NCBI GenBank assembly: GCA_020881915.1
Contig: JAJFPB010000007.1
Coordinates: 2,108,001 to 2,172,000 of the forward strand
Direction: 5' to 3'
Origin: Paramyrothecium sp. XJ0827
Lineage: Eukaryota > Ascomycota > Sordariomycetes > Hypocreales > Stachybotryaceae
Length of the DNA stretch: 64,000 nt
In this document: positions 1-11,370 of the stretch, in pieces
Layout of the letters: each line of letters starts with the position of its first letter
Numbering within the stretch: the first letter of the stretch is position 1
Translations under genes and position numbers: made by a program
Notes under the pieces: generated by a model
What the model was told of the DNA's origin: nothing
Databases searched by the model: none
Seen by the model: only the letters and a program-made list of their open reading frames with translations

Positions 1-845
1 CTAATGCATTCAACACTAGTATCACACTACAGCATGTGCCATTTTCGGGTTACACTTCGATATGCGAATTTCGGCCACGATATATACGGCCTATGCTCTA
101 CAACAAGCATTGTTGAAAACGCCGCCAAAAATACGTTTCCTAGCTTGGGATCGGACGGTGCGAAATTCTACAGGGGTGGCGGCCGTCTGTCAGTTGAGGG
201 AGAGATGGGTTTGTTTCTTGGTTGTATTAGTACAGACTAAGTTTCAGCGTTTGGGGAGGCTACTTTGTTTTGTTTTTCGGATGGATCATCCATACGTAAA
301 TACCGCACACATCTGTGTTCTCTTTTGGTTTCCTCTACTTGTGTACGAGAAAAGTGGGAGGTTGGAAAGGCGCTCTCGTTAGATATTCGCATTCATGTTT
401 CTTTTACAACACCTGACTGCGAGGTCGTGGGTTATAGCGGAGTCGTCTTGTCGTATGCCACAAAAAAGTGCCGTTGCTACAGAACAGATCTCAATGTAGT
501 CTTTAATTCTCAGGTTCAGGACAGCAGTATCAAAAAGCAGCGAGACGTACGAAGAATTGCACGCGCTGTTTGTTGCCAGAGATACAAAGCGCTGCAAGCC
601 GACAGTCTAGCGGACTCCCTCCAATTAAGGCATGTAGTGAATCAATAACTTGACACTTTTTGTTTCAAGGTGTCTGCGAAGTTAAGGCAGGTTGGTCACA
701 AGAGTGGGTTTTAACAGGACCCTGGAGGACTCGCAATGGAGTCTTTAGTCAAGGCATGGGCAAGCGGTTATCTCGACATTACTTTTGCGTTTAGTTTTGC
801 ATGAAAATTGTTCTATTCGCAAGTACCTTCATATATGCGCCCTTT
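1..845. other. Left flank, no gene seen
   Basis: Only short open frames with no recognisable family or plausible splice pattern. The right end holds the 3' untranslated region of UTP14, which ends at 846. An upstream or antisense transcript cannot be excluded. Confidence 0.5.
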
Positions 846-3732
846 CTACAATGTTGGCTTGGACATCGGCGCGATGATGCCCTGCTTCATCAGCACACGC
901 GGCTTCGTCCTCTCCTGGAACGTCTCCTTGGTCATCCATTCGGGCCCGACGGGGAGCCGCAGCGAACGTTCGTACTGCTGCCGCGACTCGAAGGGATGGG
1001 GCAGCTGGGAAGCGAGATAGCGGTCATTCTAGAAAAAAAAGAGCAGAAGAGTTAGTCCAAGGTGGCCAAAGGAGATTTTGGATGTTTGAAAAAGGGGGCG
1101 TGCGCATAAGACATGTAGACTATTGCACGCCCCGTCGTGGAGGGACTTCAGACTTACCTTCTTGATGCGCTTCTCGTTGATGATGACCTTGTCCAGCTTT
1201 GCGTCCTTGCGGTCCTTCTTCTTAATGCCCTCGACCTTGGTCAGGAAACGGCCCTTGTGCCTGTTCAGCTCGCGCGCGCTGACGCCCTCGCCGACCCACG
1301 AGCCCCAGCCGGGGAGCGTGTTGTCGACGACCTTGTCGTCGTCGGCCTCCTCCATCTCCTCCTTCTCGCGCTGGAACTGGCCCACGACGTCCTCGCCAGC
1401 AAAGGCGCGCGCGACGAGCTCCTGGTCGCGGATGGCCATGGGGAGGTGCTGGTCCGCCGCGGCGTCCGAGTCCGAGTCGTCCGCGTTGTCGTTGTCGCCG
1501 TCTTGCCGTTGGGCGTGCGACGCGGACCTGCTGGCGGCTGCGGGTTTCGCTTTGGAGGAGGACGAGGCGCGGGGCGGCGCGGCGACCATTACGTTGGAGG
1601 TGAGGTCGAGATCGTCGATGCGGACGCCCGATGTGCCCTTCTTCTTGCGTCGGGCCTCGCCGCGAGACCACGCACCCAGAGTGGTGTTGGCCGTCTCCTC
1701 GAGGTGCATGGGGGCGCCATCGGCAGGCCCTTGGGCCACAGAGCCCTTGGGTACAGCAGACGCGCCGCTAAGGCCATCATCCCCTTCTCGTAGTCGTGTC
1801 TTCTTGGAGACTCGGTTCGAAGTGTCCAAAGCCGGGGTAAAGGCCTTGCTGTCGGCACTGCCGTACTGTCTGCGGCCCACCTCGCCGACCTCCTCCTCTT
1901 CAGAATCATCTGCAGCATCGCCATCCAGGTCTTTCCGGATCTGCCGGATCATCTCATCATTCTCCTTCTTCTTGGCAGCCTCGGCCTTCTGCATAAACTT
2001 CAGGGCCATGAGCTTCGATTGGGGCTCATCATCTTCCTCTTCCTCCAGTCTATCCAACTGGCGGCGCAAGGCTGCGTCTTCGTCATCCGAACCGCTTGCT
2101 GAATCAGAGTCCTCATCGGATGAAACTCCTGCCTTGCCTTCTTTTCTTCGGCGTAGCTCTTCGTCCTTACGGGCCATCTCTGTGAGACCCGTGCGGAAGT
2201 CCTCATCCCATACGGCCCGTTTCGTTTTCGAGCCGAGCTTGGCCCACTTGCTGTCCTTGTGCCTCTGGCCTACTCGCTCCAGTGCTCTTCGGCGGTCCTG
2301 CGCCTCGCGCTCTTCTTCGGAGTCGATCTCACCAGCTTCCTCCATAGCCTCCTTGGCTGCCATCTCGTCACGCTCTCTCTGCCTGCGGTGTACTCGGTGG
2401 TAAGCCTTGCTCTTGATCTTCTTTATACGCTTTGCACGTTTCGCCTCCCTTGAGTTCGCTTCTCGCTCCATGCGCTTCCTGTTTGCAATTTCTTTGCGGC
2501 TGAGAAGGTTGCCCTCTTCATCATAAACCTCCTCCTTGGGCTTCTCAGGTTTGTCCATCGATAGGCCGCTTTGTTCCATGATAGACATGATGGCTGATTC
2601 AAGCTCGTTGCTCGGGTTCTTTCCCGATAATGGTTGAATCTCATCCATGGCCACGCCGGCCATCGTCGAGTTTTGCGGTAAGGGGAAAACAAGGTGTTCG
2701 GCCCTGCGGTTGCGCTTCACTGTTTCGGTCCATCTCTCCAGAGTCTCGTTGGTCTTTTCGTATGCAGCGCTTCGATCCAAACGGTCTTGCTGTCTCTTGG
2801 GTAGTGGGACGGCCAGTTTCTTGGTAGCACCCGGTCGCAGCTCCTTGTCCTCCTTATTCATGAGCTTCACAGACTTCTTCATGAGAGGGTCGTTGAGTCC
2901 AGCAAGGCCGAGGTCGCTCAGCCCAATCTTGGGCTTGGAGGTTTTCTTGTCCTTCGCATCGGCATCCTGGTCCTCTCCACCGAAACCCGCAATCAAGCCC
3001 TGTAACGCCTCCATATTCTTGGGATCAGCCTCCTCCTCGGACTCGTCTTCGTCGCTGGCAGACTCGTCGGAGGCGTCATTGTCCGAGTCCTCCGTTCCGG
3101 AATCTGATTCGCCTTGCTGCTCGTCCTCGGAGGTTTCCTCGTACTGATCCAAAGCCGTTGCAAGGTCAATCGCGTCCTCGCCAAGGGTCTCGCCCTCGTC
3201 GTCATTTTCGTCATCTTCTGAATCGTCGTCCTGGTAATAATCAGCACACTGCCCTCACTTCGTGTTGGCGTAATTAAGCAAGACATACTTTTTCCTTAGA
3301 ATTCGTGCCACGAAAAGCATAGCCTTGGAATCTCTCATCGTCGCTTTCTCCGAAAGCCTCGTCACTTTCGATCTCCGAGTCGTTGTCGTCCTCGGCGAGG
3401 CCACCTAGTTGCCACTCGTTTCCTTCGCTGTCGCTTCCGTAATCCGCACCATCGCCATCCAACGCTTTAGGTGGTGCCTTTACTTTCTTTCTTCGCGGCG
3501 CCTCCTCTTCCTCGTCTTCGTCCTCTTCGTCGTCATCTCGCCCATGCTTCCTGTCGATCTCTGCATCCAGCTGCCGGGCTCGCGGAGTGCGCTTTTCCCG
3601 AGTCGAGAAGTTTTCCTGGGCAATACCAAAGGCATCCAGCGCATTCTTCTGCGATCTGGCCTTGGATTTCTTGGTAGCCTTGGCCTTGGGCGCCGCTATA
3701 AGGGAGCGACCATGGGCTTGTCGTCCAGGCAT
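846..3732 (-). CDS. UTP14: U3 snoRNP / small-subunit processome protein Utp14
   Basis: Utp14 is a nucleolar component of the small-subunit processome, needed for early 18S pre-rRNA cleavages; it binds and stimulates the helicase Dhr1. Three exons: 3732-3289, 3230-1158 and 1028-846, giving 899 residues, about the length of the yeast protein. Introns are 3288-3231 (GTATGT, branch GCTGA) and 1157-1029 (GTAAGT). The N-terminal third is strongly acidic and low in complexity (runs of Asp/Glu around residues 75-190). The middle is charged and rich in Arg/Lys, as usual for this family. The last exon carries the highly conserved tail (NDRYLASQLPHPFESRQQ; PRVLMKQGIIAPMSKP), which would be lost without the second splice. 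The start MPGRQAHGRS is chosen because the frame upstream (3882-3733) reads across the shared promoter and is not Utp14-like. It is divergent from COX15, with 323 bases between the starts. Confidence 0.97.
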
Positions 3733-4055
3733 TGTTGTCGAACCTTGAGGCACGGGTTGCTGTGGATTGCGACTCGTGGGTGCCGTGAAGTGGGTTCCAG
3801 CAACTTTTGATTTCTCGCCTTTTTCTGCCGGGATAAAAAAATTTAGCGGTGAGACTTGGCGGGGACCCTTGTTTGTACCCACCCTATCAGGTCACCCTGA
3901 TTGTCAGGTCATCTGGGTATTTTCTAGGCGCGGGACCATTTTTGGTGGAAAGGCTACAGCAGGTCAAGGTACTTGTAGAACCTCTCTCGTCCCCTTCGCC
4001 GGCCGACGGAGCCGAATTCCTCTTCCCGTCACGTTTTACTCAACACCACACAGCC
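3733..4055. promoter_or_regulatory. Divergent promoter of UTP14 and COX15
   Basis: These 323 bases separate two start codons pointing away from each other, so both core promoters and both 5' leaders must lie here. No clear TATA box is seen. Inferred from gene order only; shared regulation is not shown. Confidence 0.7.
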
Positions 4056-5526
4056 ATGGCATTCTTTGCTGCCGGCCTCCGGCGAATGGCCGTGCAGGCA
4101 CCTCCCAAGTTCTTCGTCTGCAACCAATGCCTTCGACAGGCTCCTCGAACGTCGCCCAACCGCATCTTCAATGTCGTACGAACTCGCGGCTATGCTCAAG
4201 CCCATGCCAGCACCCCGATGGAAACGTTGGCGAGTCAAATGGCCTCTCGTCCGGCTGCAGAGGAGGCCAAGGCGGCGAAGAAGTTCTTCCCGCAGACCAC
4301 CTCCAAAGGCGTTGCGTACTGGCTTCTTGGCAGTGCAGCCAGCGTCTTCGGCCTTGTCGTCTGGGGCGGCCTGACCAGGCTGACGGAATCAGGGTGAGCC
4401 ATCGCATGGCGGCACTCCCATCTATATACCATTGGCTAATATCAATTGCAGCTTGAGCATCACTGAGTGGAGGCCTGTGACGGGATCTCTACCTCCCACG
4501 TCCCTCGAGGACTGGCAATCCGAGTTCGACAAATACCGCGCTTCGCCCGAGTTCAAGCTCTTGAATCCGCACATGACGCTTGATGAGTTCAAGAAGATTT
4601 ATTTTATGGAGTGGAGTCACCGCGTCTGGGGTCGCTTCGTCGGCATGTCTTTTGCGCTTCCCACGCTCTACCTCATCGCTCGTCGCAAGGTCTCAGCCAA
4701 GATGGCCGTCAATCTGCTCGGCATCACCGGATTGATCGGCTTCCAGGGATTGATTGGATGGTGGATGGTCAAGTCCGGCCTCAAGGACGACCTCTTTGCT
4801 CCTGGCTCGCACCCTCGTGTGTCTCAATACCGTCTCGCTGCACACCTCGGAACTGCTTTCATCTGCTACTCCTGGATGCTGCTGTCTGGCCTCTCTGTGC
4901 TGCGCGCGCACAAGTTTCTCAAGGATCCTAAGGCTGCCCTCGATGCCATTAATGCTATCAAGAACCCTGCGCTCGCCACCTTCCGCCGTTCCGTCTTCGC
5001 ACTCACGGGTCTCGTTTTCCTGACTGCCATGTCTGGAGCCCTCGTCGCTGGCCTGGACGCCGGTCTCATCTACAATGAATTCCCCAAGATGGGTCTCGGC
5101 TTGACCCCCCCTAAATCGGAGCTCTGGAGCAAGTTCTATTCTCGTAAGGAAGACGGTTCAGACCTCTGGTGGCGCAACATGCTAGAGAACCCCAGTACTG
5201 TACAACTTGACCACCGCATCCTCGCCGTCACCACCTTCTGCTGCGTCATGGCTCTTTTCGCGTACTCCCGAACTGGCAAGGTTGCGGCTGTCCTGCCTCG
5301 GAATGCCAAGATCGGCACTCTTGGAATGACGCATCTTGTCACGCTCCAGGCAGCGCTGGGAATCAGCACCTTGATCTACATGGTACCGATCCCCCTGGCA
5401 GCGGCTCATCAAGCCGGTGCCCTTGCGCTCTTGAGCGGCGCAATCACGCTCTGTCAGCGAATGCACGTTCCGCCAGCCACTGTGCGCATGATTCAGCAGC
5501 GTCTCAAGCAGGTGAACAAGCTCTAG
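4056..5526 (+). CDS. COX15: Heme A synthase COX15 (cytochrome oxidase assembly)
   Basis: Cox15 is the inner-mitochondrial-membrane enzyme that oxidises the C8 methyl group of heme O to make heme A for cytochrome c oxidase. Two exons, 4056-4393 and 4452-5526, with a 58-base intron (GTGAGC...TTGCAG) inside a Gly codon; the product has 470 residues. The N terminus (MAFFAAGLRRMAV, Arg-rich, few acids) looks like a mitochondrial presequence. A first membrane segment at about residues 89-105 leads into the conserved LTRLTESGLSITEW. The four heme-ligand-type histidines are visible: H169 (EWSHRVWGRFVG), H244 (RLAAHLGTAF), H367 (QLDHRILAVT) and H432 (AAAHQAGALALL). Several hydrophobic helices fit the eight-span family. 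The start ATG sits in CAGCCATGG, a good context. It converges with the gene at 6027-8025. Confidence 0.98.
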
Positions 5527-6026
5527 GATTGCTTCTTAAGGGAATATGTATTATCATATGTGAAATATTGTATGTTTTTCCGGCATTGACCGGCATAGAG
5601 GGTGTAAGATAAACTATGGTGGTTGGAGGGACGAACTCTACTCCTCTATGGTATCATCCAAGATTCTAAGTCTTCTAAACTCATGTTCATTTGTGACACT
5701 TGCAAAGCAATTGAATGAGTTTGTTCCCATTTTCGCTTGTTCTATTACACTTTGAAGCCTTTCAGCTATTTCCCAGAACGCCGATAACCTCGAGCCGAGA
5801 CTTAAAGCTCCTCCTTATTATGGTACCATAAGCCGTTCAAGCTGCGCTATAATTTGGCAGGTTTTATGTATTGCCGTCTAAGTCAACGACTTAACGGTTT
5901 CCTCGTCATCTCTACTTGAACCCCGATTTTGTGTTTTTTTCTAAATCATGAAGCTTTTGAAATGGGAATAACGTCCACAGCATGACCAGCTTATACTGAA
6001 GCTAGGGTCTTCTCATTGGCGCCGTC
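5527..6026. other. Convergent 3' intergenic region
   Basis: About 500 AT-richer bases between two genes transcribed toward each other. It must hold both 3' untranslated regions. No open frame of note. Confidence 0.6.
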
Positions 6027-8025
6027 CTATTCCATATACATGGGCTCACCCCTGACACCCTGCATGGCCATTCCCAAATCTGCAGCATGCATTTGTGCCC
6101 CTTGCAAGGCCATATTCATGTTGGGCATTGATCTGCTCATGTTGATGGCCGCTCTGCCCACTGGGCTCCCTGTCCCATTCTGCATCAAAAACCGTGGATC
6201 AGGCGCGCTGCGCTGCTGTAGGGGGGCCCGTGTACGCGGAACTTCGAGATTCGCTTGTTGTTGCATTGGAGCAGCAGGCACTATAGGCTTGACAGGCGCG
6301 GCACTCATCATACCGAAGCTATCATCGTCTTCCATTTCTGCGTCAGCATCCTGATCACTGGTCTCTTCGATAGATGGTGGACGAGTGGTGGCGGCGGATG
6401 ATACAGACGGCTCCGTCATTGCCCCATTTGTGCTCGCTGTTGATAAGCGTTTTGGGAGTTGCTGCTGTTGCTGTGGGGGTTGTGGGATCACAGCCTGGTT
6501 CTGTGTGGATGCATGCGAGGAGACAGTGGTGCTGCCAGCGCTTGTAGGTTGAGAAGTTTGATCCAAGGATTTCTGGGCACTCATGCCATTCGAGGTAGCC
6601 CGGGTTGTCGTTATAACATTTTTCCATCTCTCAATGACACGCGTAACGAGTGTGCCAAGATCTACATGGCGGTCCTCCATGTTGAACCCAACAACGCTAC
6701 CTCTTCGCAAGTCCATGTCACAAGCATGAGTAACTAGTTCTCGGTCAAAGGGAATGGTAGACGGAGGTACCATGCTGAACTCTCGAGGGTGCTGTAGCCG
6801 GTTCAATTGGTCAATCTGTGACTTCAAGCTGGCATTCTCCTGCTTCAACTTGTGCTGCTGGTCCTTCAGCTTTTCGGTTTCCTTCTGTTTCCTGCCAACC
6901 CCCCGGGCAAGCTCCAAAACCCATAACTCGGTCTTCCTCTGTGCTGGTAGGGAGTCCCAGACTTGGTAGGCGGATTCCAGATGTTCGTTGACCTGGCTCT
7001 CCAGATCCTCAGCTGACTTCTCAGCCTTCCTAACCATGTCTCGAGCTTCGCGAAACGAGTTCTCGGTAGGAGGGTATGTAAGTTCTTCTGCGGCAACAGT
7101 CGTGGCAGAAGCGCAGGTTATCTTCCATGTTCGGAACTCCTCGTGAAAGAATGCCTTTAAGGCCCCAAACTCGCGCTGGCCCGGAGATTGTACGGACCAA
7201 GATGTAGAAGTCGGATGTTGCGTGGAGGAAAAGAGTGTAGGCGGTGGCTGCAAGCATTGAAGTGTCAAAGCTGGGAAGTCGAGAGATAGCGGATCGAAGT
7301 CAAAGGGCATAGAGTTGTTGTCGATATGTTGCCTATAGCACGTTAGCTGGGGCTTAGGGTATAGAAGGGAAACCCTGGGGGCAGTACTTTGCGGCTCTCC
7401 AAGAGCTGATGAGCTCACGCAGGGCAAGCTCGGCAGCCCGGGCTGTATCCATGGCATCTGCCAGTTTTTGCTTGACATCGAACTGAGCTTTCTGGGCGAT
7501 CTGCTTGCTCACAGTCCTTTGTATGCTTGGGCGCTTGTTGCTGTCTTGGCTTGCAGCATCATTGTCCCACGCAGTCTTGGCGGGGAGTTCGTTTATGACG
7601 CCTGTGGCTTCCCAACGGGTTGCAAAGGGGTATTTGCTCAGCGTCGAATCGACAGCATATTGTCCATCCTTGGGGATGGCGGGGGACTTATAACCATCGC
7701 TGTCGGGATTCGAGGCCTCTCTCTTGGGGGGTCCCTTGGGTGTTGCAGCAGGTGTAGAGCCTTCCCGACGCCGGCCGCCTAGAGAGCCACGAGCCTGACG
7801 CCGGGTGATGGTGCCGCGCATCTTCTTGATAGCGTCCACATCGTGAACGCCATCCGGGGGTTTGGGGTTCTTCTCCTTGATATACAAATCGAGATGCCGG
7901 CCGAGCGAGGACGATGTGAAGGCTTGGCCGCAAAAAGGACAGTTTTTGTCTTTGGGGGCACTAGCCTTGGGCGTCGACGACTCGGGGGTTTGGGTTGTTG
8001 TTTCGGCCATGGCAAGCTGTGGCAC
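6027..8025 (-). CDS. Conserved fungal protein with N-terminal Cys/His motif and coiled coil
   Basis: Function unknown to me. Two exons, 8025-7388 and 7332-6027, with a 55-base intron (GTACTG...CTATAG) splitting a Lys codon; 647 residues from the first Met. A second Met at residue 6 (8010) is an equally possible start. Residues 29-61 carry a putative zinc site, CPFCGQAFTSSSLGRH, with a second His at residue 61 (DGVHD), giving CX2CX11HX16H. A basic stretch follows (TRRQARGSLGGRRR). Residues about 150-400 are mostly helical, with a coiled coil near 359-392 (Lys/Glu/Gln/Leu heptads). The C-terminal third is low-complexity and rich in Gln, Ser, Pro and Met, ending in an acidic patch and a Met-rich tail. 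The layout suggests a nuclear or scaffold protein, but that is inference. Confidence 0.88.
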
Positions 8026-8039
8026 GGGGGTGGGACGTC

Positions 8040-8075
8040 TTGAGGTTGAGGTTGAAGTCGAGGTTGAGGTTGAAC
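8040..8075 (+). repeat. GAGGTT-type hexanucleotide repeat in a 5' leader
   Basis: Five imperfect hexamers of the type GAGGTT (with GAAGTC variants) lie just upstream of the start of the gene at 6027-8025, probably in its 5' untranslated region. Confidence 0.7.
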
Positions 8076-11000
8076 AGACGAAGGAACGGCGGGCGAAGAT
8101 AATGAGAAGCTCGGCGTGCAGCTCCTCAAGTGGAGCGTAACGAACAAGAGCTCATAAGGAGCGTACGAATCGAATTGATTCCGAGGAAGGTCCTCAACAA
8201 GGAATTGAACGAATAAACGAGAGTGGTGGTGAAAAGTCAAGTTGATGGTTCAGGTACGAACAACGGGGAAGAAAAAGGGATCAGCTTCTTTGGGCAGGGC
8301 TGCGGCGGGTATCTATCTCTAGCGAGGTGCCGGTGCAGGTACCTTACCTCGAGAAAAAGGACAGGACGAGGACGGGGGAATGATCCGCCTTTACATGACC
8401 CAGCACGCGCTTCGTTGCGGGAATGAAGAGAAGGACAATGGGACAGTCGATAGAGAAGGAGGAAGAAGGGAGAGTTATGTGATAAGAGTGCTCTATCTTT
8501 TCTCCTTTGTCCTTTTTTTCTGTCTTCCGTCTGTTTCGACTTTTTTATTTATTTTAATTATTTAACCCTGACCTCCTACATCCTTTTTCCTCAGGGGTGG
8601 AAATCGAAGCGTTAGAACGGCCGACACACGCCCCTCCCGCTGCCACTGCCTTGCCCTTTTACGGTAGCTAAAGTGAGGTACCTTACCTTAGCACTACCTG
8701 CCTCTCGGAGCACGTTACCCAATGTACTTTACCAGACCTTGCTTTCTCACGCCCACGGCCAATCCTCTCCATGTCTTCTCCACGCTTTCAAACTGTCCCT
8801 CAAAAGCCAGCCAGACCTGCAGCCAACAGACGCCCCTCCCCCTTACAGCTCTGGGCAGTGGCTACCGTCGTCTCTACTCCCGCCATCAGAAGCCGGGCAA
8901 ATCCGTGCAGACCCAGGAGCAGTGTGGCGGCCTCCAGGCCGGGCGCAGGCAGTGGGTGAATGGTCAGCTACCTTTAGACTGTACAGTACTGTTCCTGACC
9001 TTGGTACATCGCATCCCTCAAGAGAGCCTTTCCGCTTGAGGAGACAAGAAGCAATCAACCAGGGGCTTGCGCGGGAGCTCAGGGCACGTCTTCCGGCGGG
9101 TGAGCTAGCGCTGCCGATCATCCAGTAGGAGTGGGAGATGTTGGAAGCTGGGGCCTAAATGTGCGGGATGTCACCTTAATTTTAAACAGGGCCAGCGCTG
9201 CATAGGGGCTGAGCCACGCGGGGGGGATTCCCAACTCAGGGTGTCATCGCAGGCAAACCACGGAACAAATGCCGGCCTACGCCTGAGACTTGACGACTTA
9301 GATACCCAAAACAAGGGCATCCTATCAAAGGCTTGCAGCACAGCTCCAAACCCGCGCTCGATTGAGAAGCTAGATACACCTTCGAATTCTGGTCAAGCCG
9401 TCCAGCTTGGTGGGCCCGGCCTGCCTCCACGACCAGACGAGCTATGGGACTAACACCCAATAGCTCGAGATTGTGCTTGGACGACCCCCATGCTGTCTTC
9501 GAGGTGGCAGAGCCTTTGAGAGGCCGAGAAACTCCGTTCTTCCCGCTTTGCAGTTGACCGGCCAAGTACCGTCGTCGCTCGTATTTTCGCTCGTTTGGCA
9601 AACCGAAGCCAAACCAAACAAGCAGAATGCAGGGGGCCAATCGTCGGGAGATCAACCAGCCGACGCAGGGAAGTCCTAGCAATGAGCCACAGCACAGGGC
9701 TGAAATTTAACATCCAGGTTTAGAGGAAAAGCAGCATGCAATCAATCAGTCAACCAACGAGTGGACGGCGGCCCACGTCAAACTTGGGACTTCAGGATGG
9801 AGTTTGCGAAATGATTGGACACCCGCGAAATGGGTCATATCCGTCTAGCCCAGCCACTGCAGCTGGCAGCCATCCAGTCAAGCAAGGCTAACGGCTGACG
9901 TGCTCTACAGGTGTAACTACATACGCAGTAACAGCAATGATATCTCGCCAAAACTAGAAACTCAGCCGTATGCCCAGGCATCCATTGTTCAGCCATAGGT
10001 GAAGATCACTTGGGGAAGTACCTATCCGTTCACAATCGGCCCTTGTTCCCGATGGGCCACTGAGAACATCCCGGCTTAGACACCGGTTCGTCGTTCCAAC
10101 CGTTCGTGAACCACTCAACGCGGAATGCCTCACTCTAACTCGCCTGGACCTCCGCTCCGTTCCTACTCAAGTTTTCACACTTTCCTCTCCCCTCGTTCCG
10201 TTTGTGTTTCAATCGATATGCCTCCACTACTTCTGGAACGCTGCTACTGAAGCAAGTATCTCAGACGCCATGACACTGATTGCCGATACCGCTAGGGAAT
10301 GGTAGATGCGAGCAGGGTTGCATGCAGCGACCACCAACCCCATGATGGGTTCATCCGCTAACATACGCAGAGCCTCCGCCACCGGAAAGGATCATTTCGA
10401 GGCTGCGGAGAGGGCCGACTCCTCAGCACTTCTTCTCGACGTTTGCAGTGCAGAACGATCTTCCTTCGTGGCTGATTGGAGCAGTGAGAGGACAAAGGGT
10501 TCGTACGCAACCCCCTTTGATCTGCGTCATTGACTCTGGACTTCCATATCGCCGGAAATTTAAACGCCGAAGACAAGTGTCTCTTCCACGTCCCCGTGTT
10601 CTCATCCTGGGCTGAGCTGAGCTCTGGCTCGCCGTATGCACATTTTTTGTCTGACATGCCATGGCTCGGGCCTTCACATACACGTTGGGTCGCAAAATAT
10701 GGTGGGATGCACCCTGTTGGTCTGCTGTGTAGCCCGCCCATTGGCGTCAAAGCGAGCCTGATTGGTGGGCCAGCCTGCCTTGCGCATTGAGTCAGGATGA
10801 ACACTTCAAACAAGCGCCTTCAATGAGGCCAGTGCTCTCACCAAGACAAGCCTTTCAACGTTAATATGTTGCGGATGCTTGCTACTTCTGAGCCCGCAGC
10901 CGCGTTAAGCTAAATGGTTGCATGTCAAGTTCATGGCGCATCTCCGCTGATCAGACACCGCTGTGGAGGTGTCATCTCCACAACGTTGCTACAATTGCTT

Positions 11001-11370
11001 GTCAGATGTCACAATCCCATAGCCATGATGAAGTTTTCCTACCTTGCCAAATTGGTCACGTGTGTTGACCATGGAGAAGAATGAGTGTCTCGGTAGTTTT
11101 AGCAGTTACTTGTCTGTTATTTTATGGAGCACCAATCGCAGAGCTTCTCATCTTCTTGGTTTGGGTATACCCGGCACGGGAACACTCATAATAATAACGA
11201 CAAACACAAGGCTTTCGCACAACGAATGCCCATGATGGCCATCCCACAATTGAGATGAGGACTTCTGGAGCTTGCAGCGAACCCCATAGATTTCGGGCGT
11301 CAGGGGCAATTGATTCATCAAACTAAAACCGGGGTGCTTTTGACCAATCACATTGCACCCTCGGCCTCCT
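8076..11370. other. Gene-poor interval with two TACCTTACCT motifs
   Basis: The left end is the upstream region of the minus-strand gene starting at 8025; TACCTTACCT occurs at 8340-8349 and 8679-8688. Several open frames of 70-150 codons occur on both strands, but none shows a family motif, coding-like bias or splice-linked extension. I see no supportable gene over about 3.3 kb. Confidence 0.5.

Noticed and set aside
1123..2403. 426-codon open frame on the plus strand opposite UTP14
   Set aside because: It is Ser-rich and mirrors the Asp/Glu/Lys-rich UTP14 coding strand; no family motif of its own.
8673..9128. 151-codon plus-strand frame
   Set aside because: No motif, overlapping competing frames, no splice-linked partner; treated as chance.
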